The translations under genes were made by a program, and so were the position numbers. DNA of 64,000 nucleotides from Burkholderiales bacterium (GTDB lineage: Bacteria > Pseudomonadota > Gammaproteobacteria > Burkholderiales > Burkholderiaceae_C): the NCBI GenBank assembly GCA_016192425.1, contig JACPUE010000014.1:1-64000 (forward strand), read 5' to 3'. This document shows positions 1 through 7,854 of this stretch, one piece after another; the stretch's first letter is position 1, and the number at the start of each line of letters is the position of its first letter. The notes below the pieces were generated by a model. That model saw only the letters and a program-made list of their open reading frames with translations. It had not been told where the DNA came from and made no database searches.

Positions 1-1
1 C

Positions 2-475
2 GACCCGCGCAAGCCCGCGCAAAACGCGCAGGAAGCGGCCGAGCAGGAGCGCCGCCGCCAGCTCATCAAGATGCTGGCCGAGATCGAAAAGCGCATCAAC
101 GAAGAAAACTCCCGCCCCAAGAAGCGCTACATCAGCCCCGCCACGCGCGAGGAGGTGTACGCCGTCTATTACGACGCCTTGCGCCGCAAGGTCGAGGACA
201 AGGGCACGGTCAACTTCCCCGAATACGGCGGCAAGAAGCTCTACGGCGAGCTGGTCATGATCCTCACCGTCAACCACGACGGGCGCGTGCTGGGCACCGA
301 AATCGTGCAGGGCTCGGGCAACACGCGCCTGGACCGGCAGGCGCAGGCCATTGCCGTGGGCGCAGGGCCGTTCGGCAGCTTCAACCCCGACATGCGCCAG
401 AAGGCCGACCAGATCGCCGTCGTCTCTCGCTTCAAGTTCACGCGCGACCAAACGCTGGAAACCTCTGTCCGATGA
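2..475 (+). CDS. TonB-family energy transducer, C-terminal part (5' end outside window)
   Basis: The reading frame is already open at base 2 and has no start in the window, so this is the C-terminal part of a longer protein. The visible 157 residues begin with a charged Gln/Glu/Arg-rich helical stretch. They end in a TonB_C-like domain, with the LYGELVMILTVNHDGRVLG segment followed by a conserved Asp-Arg-Gln-Ala and a final FKFTRDQTL strand. TonB proteins span the inner membrane and pass proton-motive force to outer-membrane receptors; whether this one works with ExbB/ExbD cannot be judged here. Its stop overlaps the aroE start (ATGA), so the two are probably co-translated. The N-terminal membrane anchor is not visible. 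Confidence 0.8.
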   Translation, partial: DPRKPAQNAQEAAEQERRRQLIKMLAEIEKRINEENSRPKKRYISPATREEVYAVYYDALRRKVEDKGTVNFPEYGGKKLYGELVMILTVNHDGRVLGTEIVQGSGNTRLDRQAQAIAVGAGPFGSFNPDMRQKADQIAVVSRFKFTRDQTLETSVR

Positions 476-1326
476 CCCGCCCCGCCGACCTGTACTGCGT
501 CATGGGCAACCCGGTGGAGCACAGCCGCTCGCCGTGGATCCACGCCCGCTTTGCCGAACTCACCGGCCAGCGCCTGGTGTACGAGCGCCGCCTGGTGCCG
601 CTGGACGGCTTTGCCCAGGCGCTGCGCGACTTTGCCGCAGCGGGCGGACGCGGCTGCAACATCACCGTGCCCTTCAAGCTGGAGGCCGCGCAAGCCGCCG
701 CCCAGCGCAGCGAGCGCGTGCAGCTGGCTGGTGCAGCCAACACGCTGAGCTTCATCGACGGCGCCATCCACGCCGACAACACCGACGGCCTGGGCCTGGT
801 GGCCGACCTGCAGCGCAACGCGGGCTGCACCCTGGCCGGGCGCGACGTGCTGCTGGTGGGCGCGGGCGGCGCCGCCGCCGGTGCCCTGGGCCCGCTGCTG
901 GCCGCAGGCCCGCGCCGCGTGGTCGTGGCCAACCGCACGCTGGCACGCGCCCAGGCGCTGGTGCAGGCCCATGCTGCACTGGCAGCGCTGCAAAAAACAG
1001 AGCTGCTTGCGCAATCCCCGCAAGCGCTAGAGGACGATTTCGACCTCATCATCAACGCCAGCGCCAGCAGCCTGGCCGGTGCCGCAGTGCCCGTGGGCGC
1101 CCAGGTGCTGCGCGCCGGCAGCCTGGCCTACGACATGATGTACGGCAGCGCCGCACAAGGCTTCCTCGGCTGGGCACGCCAGCACGGCGCCAACGCGCGC
1201 GACGGCCTGGGCATGCTGGTAGAACAGGCGGCAGAGGCGTTCCAGATCTGGCGCGGCGTGCGCCCGCCCAGCGCCCAGGTGCTGGCGGAACTGCAAGCCC
1301 TGCTGGCCGCCCCCGCCGCGCACTGA
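472..1326 (+). CDS. aroE: shikimate dehydrogenase (NADP+)
   Basis: 284 aa, a normal AroE length. The enzyme reduces 3-dehydroshikimate to shikimate in the cytoplasm, a step of aromatic amino-acid synthesis. Visible family motifs are the substrate-binding NPVEHSRSPWIH segment near the N-terminus, NITVPFK with the catalytic Lys, NTDGLGL, the Rossmann glycine loop VGAGGAAAGA and the following ANRT that selects NADP. The ATG overlaps the upstream TonB-like stop by four bases. One oddity: codons around bases 987-1033 (LQKTELLAQSPQALED) match the dispersed repeat family 1 found in spacers elsewhere in the window. That stretch lies in the NADP domain and may be an in-frame insertion. Confidence 0.95.
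   Translation: MTRPADLYCVMGNPVEHSRSPWIHARFAELTGQRLVYERRLVPLDGFAQALRDFAAAGGRGCNITVPFKLEAAQAAAQRSERVQLAGAANTLSFIDGAIHADNTDGLGLVADLQRNAGCTLAGRDVLLVGAGGAAAGALGPLLAAGPRRVVVANRTLARAQALVQAHAALAALQKTELLAQSPQALEDDFDLIINASASSLAGAAVPVGAQVLRAGSLAYDMMYGSAAQGFLGWARQHGANARDGLGMLVEQAAEAFQIWRGVRPPSAQVLAELQALLAAPAAH
987..1033. repeat. dispersed repeat family 1, copy inside aroE
   Basis: Contains AGCTGCTTGCGC and GCAAGCGCTAGAGG, which align with the reverse complement of the spacer copy at 5405-5458. The central spacer differs. It is the most diverged of the ten copies and is read in frame as part of AroE. Confidence 0.5.
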
Positions 1327-1348
1327 GAGGCTGAGCGCCCCGCTGCCC

Positions 1349-2077
1349 ATGAAAGCCCTGCTGCGCTGGATCGGCCTGGTCGCGTTCGCGCTGCTGGCCC
1401 TGGAGCTGTTCTTCGTGCTGCGCATCGCCGCCATGGCGGTGGTCAACCCCGAATCCACCAGCTTCCAGCGCTCCGAAGCCTGGGCGCAGCTCGCCAGCGA
1501 CGGACCGCTGCGCTGGCGCCAGCAGTGGGTGCCCTATGCGCAGATCAGCAGCCACCTCAAGCGCGCCGTGATCGCGTCGGAAGACGACGGCTTCGTCAAC
1601 CACGAGGGCGTGGACTGGAACGCCATCGAAAAAGCCTGGGAACGCAACGCCAAGGCCGAAGCGCAAGCCACCAAAGCCCGCACCAGCGAAAAACCTGCGC
1701 GCGCACCCAAGATCCGGGGCGGCTCCACCATCACCCAGCAACTGGCCAAGAACCTGCTGCTCTCGGGCGAACGCACCCTCGTGCGCAAGGGGCAGGAGTT
1801 CGTGCTCACGCTGGCGCTGGAGCAGTTCCTGAGCAAGGAGCGCATCCTGGAGATCTACCTCAACAACGTGGAATGGGGCAACGGCATCTTCGGCGCCGAA
1901 GCCGCCGCGCGCCACTACTACCGCAAGAGCGCCGCCGACCTGGCCCCGCACGAGGCCGCCCGCCTGGCCGTCATGCTGCCCGCGCCCAAGCGCTTCGAGA
2001 AAACGCCCAATTCGGCCTACCTGAGCGGGCGCACGCGCACCATCCTGGCACGCATGGGTGCGGCTGAACTGCCCTGA
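1349..2077 (+). CDS. mtgA: monofunctional biosynthetic peptidoglycan transglycosylase
   Basis: 242 aa, typical for MtgA (glycosyltransferase family 51 without a transpeptidase domain). It polymerises lipid II into glycan strands at the outer face of the inner membrane. There is one N-terminal membrane segment (residues about 7-32). GT51 motifs follow: ASEDDGFVNHEGVD with the catalytic Glu-Asp, GGSTITQQLAKNL, and the downstream Glu-rich YLNNVEWGNGIFGAEAAARHYY. A Lys/Ala-rich stretch (about residues 97-120) sits between the first two motifs, as in related proteins. It starts 22 bp after aroE on the same strand and is probably in the same transcript. The aroE-mtgA order is familiar in betaproteobacteria. 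Confidence 0.95.
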   Translation: MKALLRWIGLVAFALLALELFFVLRIAAMAVVNPESTSFQRSEAWAQLASDGPLRWRQQWVPYAQISSHLKRAVIASEDDGFVNHEGVDWNAIEKAWERNAKAEAQATKARTSEKPARAPKIRGGSTITQQLAKNLLLSGERTLVRKGQEFVLTLALEQFLSKERILEIYLNNVEWGNGIFGAEAAARHYYRKSAADLAPHEAARLAVMLPAPKRFEKTPNSAYLSGRTRTILARMGAAELP

Positions 2078-2093
2078 ACCCGCCACACCACCC

Positions 2094-2588
2094 ATGGTCA
2101 ACCACCCCACCCCGCAGACACCCCGGCGCATTCTGATGGTGTGCATGGGCAACATCTGCCGCAGCCCCACCGCCCACGGCGTGCTCGAAAAAATGGTGGC
2201 CGATGCAGGCCTGGCATCGCACATCACCGTCGATTCAGCAGGAACGCACAGCTACCACGTGGGCGAGCAGCCTGACGAACGCGCCCAGCATCACGCTGCA
2301 CGGCGCGGCTACGACCTCTCGGCCCAGCGCGCACGCCACCTGGTGGCGCAGGACTTCGAGCGCTTCGACCTGGTGCTGGTCATGGACGCCGCCAACGAAT
2401 CTCATGCCCGCACCCTGTGTCCGCCCGGCCAGCACCACCGCCTGCGCCGCCTCACCGACTACTGCACCACCCTGCAGGCCCACGAGGTGCCAGACCCCTA
2501 CTACGGCGGCGCAGCCGGGTTCGAGCAGGTGCTGGACATCGTGGAAGACGCCTGCCGCGGGCTGCTGGCGACGCTGGCGCGGCGCTAG
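2094..2588 (+). CDS. low-molecular-weight protein tyrosine phosphatase
   Basis: 164 aa from the ATG at 2094; an upstream ATG at 2058 would overlap mtgA by 20 bp and add residues outside the family fold. The P-loop CX5R signature is VCMGNICRSPTA, with nucleophile Cys17 and Arg23. The general-acid Asp lies near the C-terminus in VPDPYYGG. Family members dephosphorylate phosphotyrosine in the cytoplasm; some act on capsule or exopolysaccharide kinases. No tyrosine kinase gene is nearby, so the substrate is unknown. It ends 4 bp from the convergent toxin-like gene. Confidence 0.92.
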   Translation: MVNHPTPQTPRRILMVCMGNICRSPTAHGVLEKMVADAGLASHITVDSAGTHSYHVGEQPDERAQHHAARRGYDLSAQRARHLVAQDFERFDLVLVMDAANESHARTLCPPGQHHRLRRLTDYCTTLQAHEVPDPYYGGAAGFEQVLDIVEDACRGLLATLARR

Positions 2589-2592
2589 CTCA

Positions 2593-3336
2593 CTAAGGCT
2601 CCTCGCCAAAGCGATTCCACAGCGCGTCGGCAAACCAACGTGGCATTTTTTCGGATTTCGACTCCAGTTCCACCCCATCGGTAACCTCCCCCAGCCACAA
2701 ACGATCCTGGCTGGAGTTATCAAAGATGTAGGCCCGGTCCGTCTGGCGCACGGCCTGTGCCAGCAACCCCAGCGAGCGGTGGTAGCGCTCTACGATTTTC
2801 TCTTCCGGTACGGGATGTCCGCCCATGCGCACCCGGTGTTCCACACGCGAAATGTTGATGGCCGGATCCTCGGTGGCCACGTAGTACAGGTAGGTGCGAA
2901 ACCCGTGCTCCCTGGCCTTCTGGAGAAAAGCCACCTTGTCGGGCGAAGACATTACCGTTTCGAAAGTGAAGCTGGTACGGCTTTCCAGCAGCCTGTGCCG
3001 AATGAAATCGGACAGCACGGAAGCCCAGTAGGAATTGATGGGGACGCAGCCAAACACCAGTTGGTTGTCGGCAAAGCGCAGACCGTCGATCTGCTCCAGC
3101 AGTCCCTCCTTGCGCAGCAAGGGCGATTCACGCAGAAAGGACAGTACGGCGCCCGCATCGGTGTGCACCTGGTAGGCGGAAAAATCCAGCACTCCTTGCG
3201 CGCGCATGCTCTTTTCCATGTCATCGGGGTTGACATAGACCCCCAGCAGCGCAGGCGGCAGCACCTCTTTGAGAGTACTCTTTCCGGAGCCATTGGGCCC
3301 CGCAAACATGCGCATGCGCGGCGTGGCCACCTTCAA
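2593..3336 (-). CDS. zeta-toxin-like P-loop kinase
   Basis: 247 aa. A Walker A loop lies at the N-terminus (FAGPNGSGKSTL). Further on are an FETVMSS motif and an Arg-rich segment ending in RMGGHPVPEEKI, both typical of zeta-toxin-family proteins. Characterised zeta toxins phosphorylate UDP-N-acetylglucosamine and block cell-wall synthesis, but proteobacterial relatives are largely untested. The start overlaps the stop of a 77-aa gene (3333-3566) by four bases, as in toxin-antitoxin pairs. The pair is inverted relative to its neighbours and looks less GC-rich than they do by eye, which hints at acquisition. Family assignment is good; toxicity is inference. Confidence 0.85.
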   Translation of the reverse strand: MKVATPRMRMFAGPNGSGKSTLKEVLPPALLGVYVNPDDMEKSMRAQGVLDFSAYQVHTDAGAVLSFLRESPLLRKEGLLEQIDGLRFADNQLVFGCVPINSYWASVLSDFIRHRLLESRTSFTFETVMSSPDKVAFLQKAREHGFRTYLYYVATEDPAINISRVEHRVRMGGHPVPEEKIVERYHRSLGLLAQAVRQTDRAYIFDNSSQDRLWLGEVTDGVELESKSEKMPRWFADALWNRFGEEP

Positions 3337-3566
3337 CTGCGGGCGCGCCGCTTGCTGCCTGCAGGTACGGTGATGGGCTCGGGCAAGGCCTTGAGCACGC
3401 GGTGGCTCCCATCGGGGTGGGACTCGACCAACTGGCCGTCCAACACCTCCAGCACATAACTGCCATGGGCCATGGCGCGGACGTAGGCCTGCTTGAAGGC
3501 GCCACTGGCCAGATCTGGAATACGCTTTTCCAGCGCATCCATGGCTTGTTCGCTCAATCCATTCAT
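3333..3566 (-). CDS. small protein, putative partner (antitoxin) of the zeta-like toxin
   Basis: 77 aa from the ATG at 3566, chosen because a GGAG Shine-Dalgarno sits 6-7 bases upstream. The same frame could start 25 codons earlier at 3641, but that would run into the divergent plsC leader and has no clear ribosome site. The N-terminus (NGLSEQAMDALEKRIPDLAS) looks helical and the C-terminus is basic. It resembles no antitoxin family I can name with confidence. The four-base overlap with the toxin start indicates translational coupling and supports a pair. Antitoxin function is inferred from position only. Confidence 0.65.
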   Translation of the reverse strand: MNGLSEQAMDALEKRIPDLASGAFKQAYVRAMAHGSYVLEVLDGQLVESHPDGSHRVLKALPEPITVPAGSKRRARS

Positions 3567-3662
3567 TGCAAGCTCCACAGCAAGAGAGGTATCAGTTAAG
3601 TTTACTGCAGCCCCCCGGTGGCATGCCAGCAACAGGCCCATTGCCCCCTATCATCCCACCCC

Positions 3663-4400
3663 ATGCTTGCCAAACTGATGGGCTACTTTTTGCTGGGGCT
3701 GGTGCGCGTGCTCACCGGCTCGCAGGCACGCTGGTACGGCTGCCCGCCCAAGGCGGAGCAGCGCATCTACTTTGCCAACCACCAGAGCCATGCCGACCTG
3801 GTGATGATCTGGGCCGCGCTGCCCGAGGAGCTGCGCAGCATCACCCGCCCGATTGCCGCGCGCGACTACTGGACGAAGTCACCATTTCGCCAGTGGATCA
3901 CCACGGCGGTGTTCAACGCCATTTATGTGGAGCGCCAGGCTGCCACGCCAGGCCCGGCAGCGGGCACGGCACCTGTGGGCCCTGCGCCCGACGCAGGCAG
4001 CGCCCCGCCCGGCGGGCCCGACCCGGCCAGCGAGGCGCCGCCCAGCCCAGAGGCCCTGCGCGCAGCGCTGCCCGAGGGCGACCCGCTGGCACCCCTGGTG
4101 CGCGCGCTGGAGAGCGGGGATTCGATCATCATCTTCCCCGAGGGCACGCGCGGCCATGGCGACGACCCGCAGCCCTTCAAGTCCGGCCTGTTCCGGCTGG
4201 CGCAGATGTTTCCCCACGTGGTGCTGGTGCCTGCGTGGATCAACAACGTGCAGCGCGTCATCCCCAAGGGCGAGGTGGTGCCGGTGCCCATCCTGTGCTC
4301 GGTGACCTTCGGCGCGCCCATCGCGCTGGAGCCCGGCGAGGAACGCCGCCCGTTCCTCGACCGCGCGCGCCACGCCGTCATGGCGCTGCGGGAGGTGTGA
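3663..4400 (+). CDS. plsC: 1-acyl-sn-glycerol-3-phosphate acyltransferase (PlsC family)
   Basis: 245 aa from the ATG at 3663. It acylates lysophosphatidic acid to phosphatidic acid at the inner membrane. The acyltransferase motif I is NHQSHAD (HX4D). The glycerophosphate-binding motif III is IFPEGTRGHGDD, preceded by DSIII. An N-terminal hydrophobic stretch follows the start. Oddity: a Pro/Ala/Gly-rich insert (about residues 97-145) separates the first motifs from EGTR, which most PlsC proteins lack. The next gene, 4 bp downstream, is a CdsA-like enzyme that would use the product, so the two form a phospholipid-synthesis pair. Confidence 0.88.
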   Translation: MLAKLMGYFLLGLVRVLTGSQARWYGCPPKAEQRIYFANHQSHADLVMIWAALPEELRSITRPIAARDYWTKSPFRQWITTAVFNAIYVERQAATPGPAAGTAPVGPAPDAGSAPPGGPDPASEAPPSPEALRAALPEGDPLAPLVRALESGDSIIIFPEGTRGHGDDPQPFKSGLFRLAQMFPHVVLVPAWINNVQRVIPKGEVVPVPILCSVTFGAPIALEPGEERRPFLDRARHAVMALREV

Positions 4401-4404
4401 CGCC

Positions 4405-5400
4405 ATGAATTCCTTCCTGCGCAGCCTCTCTACCACGCAGCAGATCGGGGCGCTGTTCCTTGTGGTGTTTGGCGTGCTCTCGCTGGTCACCGCCTGGGCC
4501 TTTGTGCGCGGCCTGCGCGAAACGCCGGCGGGCGATGCCGCCGCCGCCGCACGCAAGGCCAAGGGACGGCGCCTGCGCGCGCTCTTGCAGACCTCCTGGG
4601 CCATGGCCACGGTATTCTGGGTGGGCTGGGTGCTGGGCGAGACGGCGGCCACGGTGCTGTTCGGGCTGGTGGCGTTCTTCGCGCTGCGCGAGTTCATCAC
4701 GCTCTCGCCCACGCGCCGCGGCGACCACCGCAGCCTGGTGCTGGCCTTCTTCGTGGTGCTGCCGCTGCAGTTCGTGCTGGTGGGCACACGGCATTTCGAC
4801 CTGTTCACCGTGTTCATCCCGGTCTACGTGTTCCTGGCGCTGCCGGTGGTGAGCGCGCTGGCCAACGACCCGCAGCGCTTTCTGGAGCGCAGCGCCAAGC
4901 TGCAGTGGGGCATCATGGTCTGCGTGTACGGCATGAGCCATGTGCCCGCGCTGCTGCTGCTGGACTTTCCGGGGCAGGAGCCGGGCCGGGGCGCCTTCCT
5001 GGTGTTCTACCTGGTGCTGGCGGTGCAGACCTGCATGGTGGTGCAGCACCTGCTGGGGCGGCGCTTTCCGCACCAGCCCGTGGCACCCGCGGTGAGCCAG
5101 AGCTTCCAGTGGGCCAGCTGGCTGGCCGGTGTGGCCGTGGGAGGGCTGGTGGGCGGGCTGCTGTCGTTCATCACGCCGTTCAAGCCGGGGCAGGCGCTGG
5201 GCATGGCGCTGCTGGCCTGCACGGCGGGCAGCCTGGGGCACCTGGTGATGAAGGCGCTCAAGCGCGACCGGGGCGTGACAAGCTGGGGCATGCAGGGCCA
5301 GTCGGTCACCGGCGCGGGCGGCCTGCTGGACCGCGTGGACGCGCTGTGCTTTGCCGCGCCGGTGTTCTTCCACTCGGTGCGCTGGTATTTTGGTTTATGA
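4405..5400 (+). CDS. phosphatidate cytidylyltransferase-like membrane protein (CdsA family)
   Basis: 331 aa with about eight hydrophobic segments. The C-terminus carries the CdsA signature region: MKALKRDRGVTSWG, then GAGGLLDRVDAL with the conserved Asp-Arg-x-Asp. CdsA makes CDP-diacylglycerol from phosphatidic acid and CTP in the inner membrane. The protein is somewhat longer than a standard CdsA and resembles the second, YnbB-type CdsA homologues found beside an acyltransferase, so it may be an accessory copy rather than the essential one. It is tightly linked to plsC. The stop is followed at once by a family 1 repeat. Confidence 0.85.
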   Translation: MNSFLRSLSTTQQIGALFLVVFGVLSLVTAWAFVRGLRETPAGDAAAAARKAKGRRLRALLQTSWAMATVFWVGWVLGETAATVLFGLVAFFALREFITLSPTRRGDHRSLVLAFFVVLPLQFVLVGTRHFDLFTVFIPVYVFLALPVVSALANDPQRFLERSAKLQWGIMVCVYGMSHVPALLLLDFPGQEPGRGAFLVFYLVLAVQTCMVVQHLLGRRFPHQPVAPAVSQSFQWASWLAGVAVGGLVGGLLSFITPFKPGQALGMALLACTAGSLGHLVMKALKRDRGVTSWGMQGQSVTGAGGLLDRVDALCFAAPVFFHSVRWYFGL

Positions 5401-5404
5401 ATAA

Positions 5405-5458
5405 ATTGGCCTCTAGCGCCCGCAAATCAAGCGCAAGCAGCTATCAAAATAATAGCAA
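5405..5458. repeat. dispersed repeat family 1, copy between the cdsA-like gene and ruvC
   Basis: Fills the whole 58-bp spacer. It begins at GGCCTCTAGCGC just after the cdsA-like stop and ends at GCTATCAAAATAATAGC directly before the ruvC ATG. It is the best reference copy for one orientation of the family. Confidence 0.75.
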
Positions 5459-6007
5459 ATGAGAATCCTTGGCATTGACCCCGGCCTGCAGACCACCGGC
5501 TTTGGCGTGCTCGACGTGGAAGGCCACAAGCTGCGCTACGTGGCCAGCGGCACCATCCGCACCACCAAACTGTCCCTGGGCGACCTGCCCGGGCGCCTGA
5601 AGGTGCTGTTCGACGGCATTGGCGAAGTGGTGGCGCGCTACGAGCCCGACGTGGCCACGGTGGAGATCGTGTTCGTCAACGTCAACCCCCAGTCCACCCT
5701 GCTGCTGGGCCAGGCGCGCGGCGCCTGCCTGACCGCCCTGGTGGCGCGCGACCTGCCCGTGGCCGAATACACCGCGCTGCAAATGAAGAAGGCCGTGGTC
5801 GGCCATGGCCGCGCCGCCAAGTCCCAGGTGCAGGAGATGGTGCGCCGCCTGCTCGACCTGCCCGGCCTGCCCGGCACCGACGCCGCCGACGCCCTGGGCC
5901 TGGCCATCACCCACGCCCACGCAGGCGCAGCCATGGCCAAGGTGGCGCAGGTCACTGCCCTGCAGCGCCGCCAGCATGCGATGTACAAAGGCGGGCGCAG
6001 TTATTGA
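5459..6007 (+). CDS. ruvC: Holliday junction resolvase RuvC
   Basis: 182 aa. RuvC nicks Holliday junctions symmetrically with RuvAB during recombinational repair. Catalytic acidic residues are visible: Asp7 in MRILGIDPG, Glu69 in ATVEIVF, and the C-terminal pair Asp141/Asp144 in [11 protein letters not shown]. The Ser-Thr-Leu-Leu-Leu-Gly-Gln DNA-contact region is present. The ATG at 5459 has no Shine-Dalgarno because the leader consists entirely of a family 1 repeat. ruvA and ruvB are not adjacent in the window. A family 2 repeat starts directly after the stop. Confidence 0.96.
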   Translation: MRILGIDPGLQTTGFGVLDVEGHKLRYVASGTIRTTKLSLGDLPGRLKVLFDGIGEVVARYEPDVATVEIVFVNVNPQSTLLLGQARGACLTALVARDLPVAEYTALQMKKAVVGHGRAAKSQVQEMVRRLLDLPGLPGTDAADALGLAITHAHAGAAMAKVAQVTALQRRQHAMYKGGRSY

Positions 6008-6184
6008 GACACCCCCCTGAGGTGCTGCGCACCTTCCCCCCGCTCTCGCAGCGCTGCGCACTGCGGGCAGGGGGACGCTCCCGGCACACGCACGTGGAAA
6101 TACTGGCGGCCCTTGCGCGGGAGCCCTGGCCTGGGGCGCGCCGGTTTCATGCGTCCGGGATGCCACATTCGCGCAATGGATAAC
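6008..6184 (+). repeat. dispersed repeat family 2, copy A
   Basis: Starts immediately after the ruvC stop with ACACCCCCCTGAGG and contains the CGCTCTCGCAGCGCTGCGC hairpin block, then GGGAGCCCTGGCCTGGGGCG. It ends at ATGGATAAC. Copies B (9682) and C (16388) share the full length; copies D and E (on the minus strand near 52 kb and 55.4 kb) share the left and central parts. The remaining 77 bp before the next gene hold only its ribosome site (AGGAG). Confidence 0.8.
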
Positions 6185-6261
6185 CGATACGGTGAAGAAC
6201 GCCAACGGATTGCACGCAGGCGATTTAGACTGGGCACATTGCTTTTCCTTCAGGAGTTTTC

Positions 6262-7380
6262 ATGAGATCACTGCATGTGTTGGCTTGCGTGGGTATGGCA
6301 GCCGTGCTGTCCATGGGAGCTTCCGCCCAGGCCCAGATCAAGATCGGGCAGACTGCAGGCATCACAGGGCAGGCAGCGGCCGGCGTCAAAGAGATTACGG
6401 ACGGCGCCAAGCTGTATTTCGACGCCGTCAACGCCAAAGGCGGTGTGCACGGGCAGAAGATCGAACTGATTTCGCTGGACGACCAGTTCGACCCCAAGCT
6501 GGCCGCCGAAAATGCACGCAAGCTGATCGAGGAGCAGCAGGTGTCCGCCATGTTCCTGACGCGCGGAACACCGCACACCCAGGCCATCGTGCCGCTGCTG
6601 GACAAGCATGGCGTGCCCTTGGTGGCGCCCTCCACGGGTGCCATGGTCTTGCACCAGCCGGTTCTGAAGTACGTGTTCAACGTGCGTGCGCCCTACCAGG
6701 TCGAAGCAGAAAAAGCCATCAAACACCTCGCATCCATCGGCATGACGCGGATCGCCGCTCTGTATTCGGACGACAGCTTTGGTGCGGACGCCGTGGCTGG
6801 GGTTCACAAGGGCCTGGAGAATGCCAAGCTCACCCCGGTGGTACTCGAAAAGTTCGAGAGAGCCAAACCGGAGTTCACAGCCCTGGCCAGCAACATCGCC
6901 AAGGCGCAAGCACAAGCTGTGCTGGTCATCGCTTCGGCAGAAGCAGTCAACAAAGCCATCGACGCGCTGCGCAGCGCAGGCTCCAACGCGCAGGTGGTGA
7001 CCCTGTCGAACAACGCATCGGGCGGCTTCATCAAGAGCCTGGGCACCAAGGCCCACGGCGTGGTGGTCACCCAGGTGTTCCCTAACGAGCGCACGCTGAC
7101 TTTCGGGCTGGTCAAAGAGATGCTGGAACAGGCCAAGGCCCACAACACCCCGCAGGCCAGCCCCGCCATGCTGGAAGGCTTTGCCGGCGCCAAGGTGCTG
7201 GTCGAGGCGCTGCGGCGCGCTGGCCCCAAGCCCAGCCGCGACAAGATCCACGCCGCCCTGGAGGGCATGGGCAAGCTCGACCTGGGCGGGCTGGAACTGG
7301 GCTACAGCCCCACCGACCACACGGGGCTGGACTTCACGGACCTCTCCATCATCAGCAGCCAGGGCAACTTCCGGCGTTGA
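6262..7380 (+). CDS. periplasmic amino-acid/amide-type ABC transporter binding protein (LivK-like)
   Basis: 372 aa with a clear signal peptide (residues 1-24, Ala-Gln-Ala cleavage region). The Peripla_BP_6 fold opens with IKIGQTAGITGQAA and includes the YFDAVNAKGGVHGQ segment usual for branched-chain amino-acid/amide binding proteins. An AGGAG ribosome site lies 6-7 bases before the ATG. No permease or ATPase gene lies nearby, so it is an orphan; such orphans in Comamonadaceae often work with remote transporters or as sensors. It is 13 bp upstream of a small membrane protein gene and the radical SAM gene, so it may belong to their transcript. The ligand cannot be read from the sequence. Confidence 0.88.
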   Translation: MRSLHVLACVGMAAVLSMGASAQAQIKIGQTAGITGQAAAGVKEITDGAKLYFDAVNAKGGVHGQKIELISLDDQFDPKLAAENARKLIEEQQVSAMFLTRGTPHTQAIVPLLDKHGVPLVAPSTGAMVLHQPVLKYVFNVRAPYQVEAEKAIKHLASIGMTRIAALYSDDSFGADAVAGVHKGLENAKLTPVVLEKFERAKPEFTALASNIAKAQAQAVLVIASAEAVNKAIDALRSAGSNAQVVTLSNNASGGFIKSLGTKAHGVVVTQVFPNERTLTFGLVKEMLEQAKAHNTPQASPAMLEGFAGAKVLVEALRRAGPKPSRDKIHAALEGMGKLDLGGLELGYSPTDHTGLDFTDLSIISSQGNFRR

Positions 7381-7393
7381 AGGCGCAGTCTCC

Positions 7394-7852
7394 ATGGCCA
7401 CCCCCTTCGCCCAGTTCAAGTACCCGCACGGCGGCCGCCCCCTCATCGGCCCGGTGCGGCGCGGGGTGATTTATGGCGGTGCGGTGCTGGCACTGCTGGC
7501 CACGGTGCTGGCCTTCCCGATGGGCGCGGCGCTGTGGCTGGTGCCGCTGATGGCACGGCTGTCGGCGGCGCGCTACCTGCAGATCGGGCCACGCTACCTG
7601 CTGTGCGGCGACACCATTCTTTACTACGCCAACGTGCAGCGCATGGTGCTTGCACGTGCACAGGGGCGCCTGTCCTTGTACGGCACGGACAAGAACCAGC
7701 CGCTGGTCATCGAGCGCAGCGAGTTCCCCACCAACGCGCGCAAGCCCGACAAGATCGCCAAGAACAAAGACGCCAAGTTCGACAAGGTCTCCGCCCGCAT
7801 CATCGAGAGCGTGCTCAAGGCCGCACCCGGCACACGGCTGGAGGAGGCCTGA
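7394..7852 (+). CDS. small membrane protein next to a radical SAM gene
   Basis: 152 aa, not recognised as a known family. It has two adjoining hydrophobic segments (about residues 25-60: YGGAVLALLATVLAFPMG, then a further stretch). A hydrophilic, Lys-rich C-terminal half follows, which is probably cytoplasmic. It starts 13 bp after the binding-protein gene and stops 2 bp before the radical SAM start, so the three are almost certainly one transcript. It could anchor the enzyme or help export its product, but that is inference from position. No catalytic motif is evident. Confidence 0.7.
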   Translation: MATPFAQFKYPHGGRPLIGPVRRGVIYGGAVLALLATVLAFPMGAALWLVPLMARLSAARYLQIGPRYLLCGDTILYYANVQRMVLARAQGRLSLYGTDKNQPLVIERSEFPTNARKPDKIAKNKDAKFDKVSARIIESVLKAAPGTRLEEA

Positions 7853-7854
7853 GC

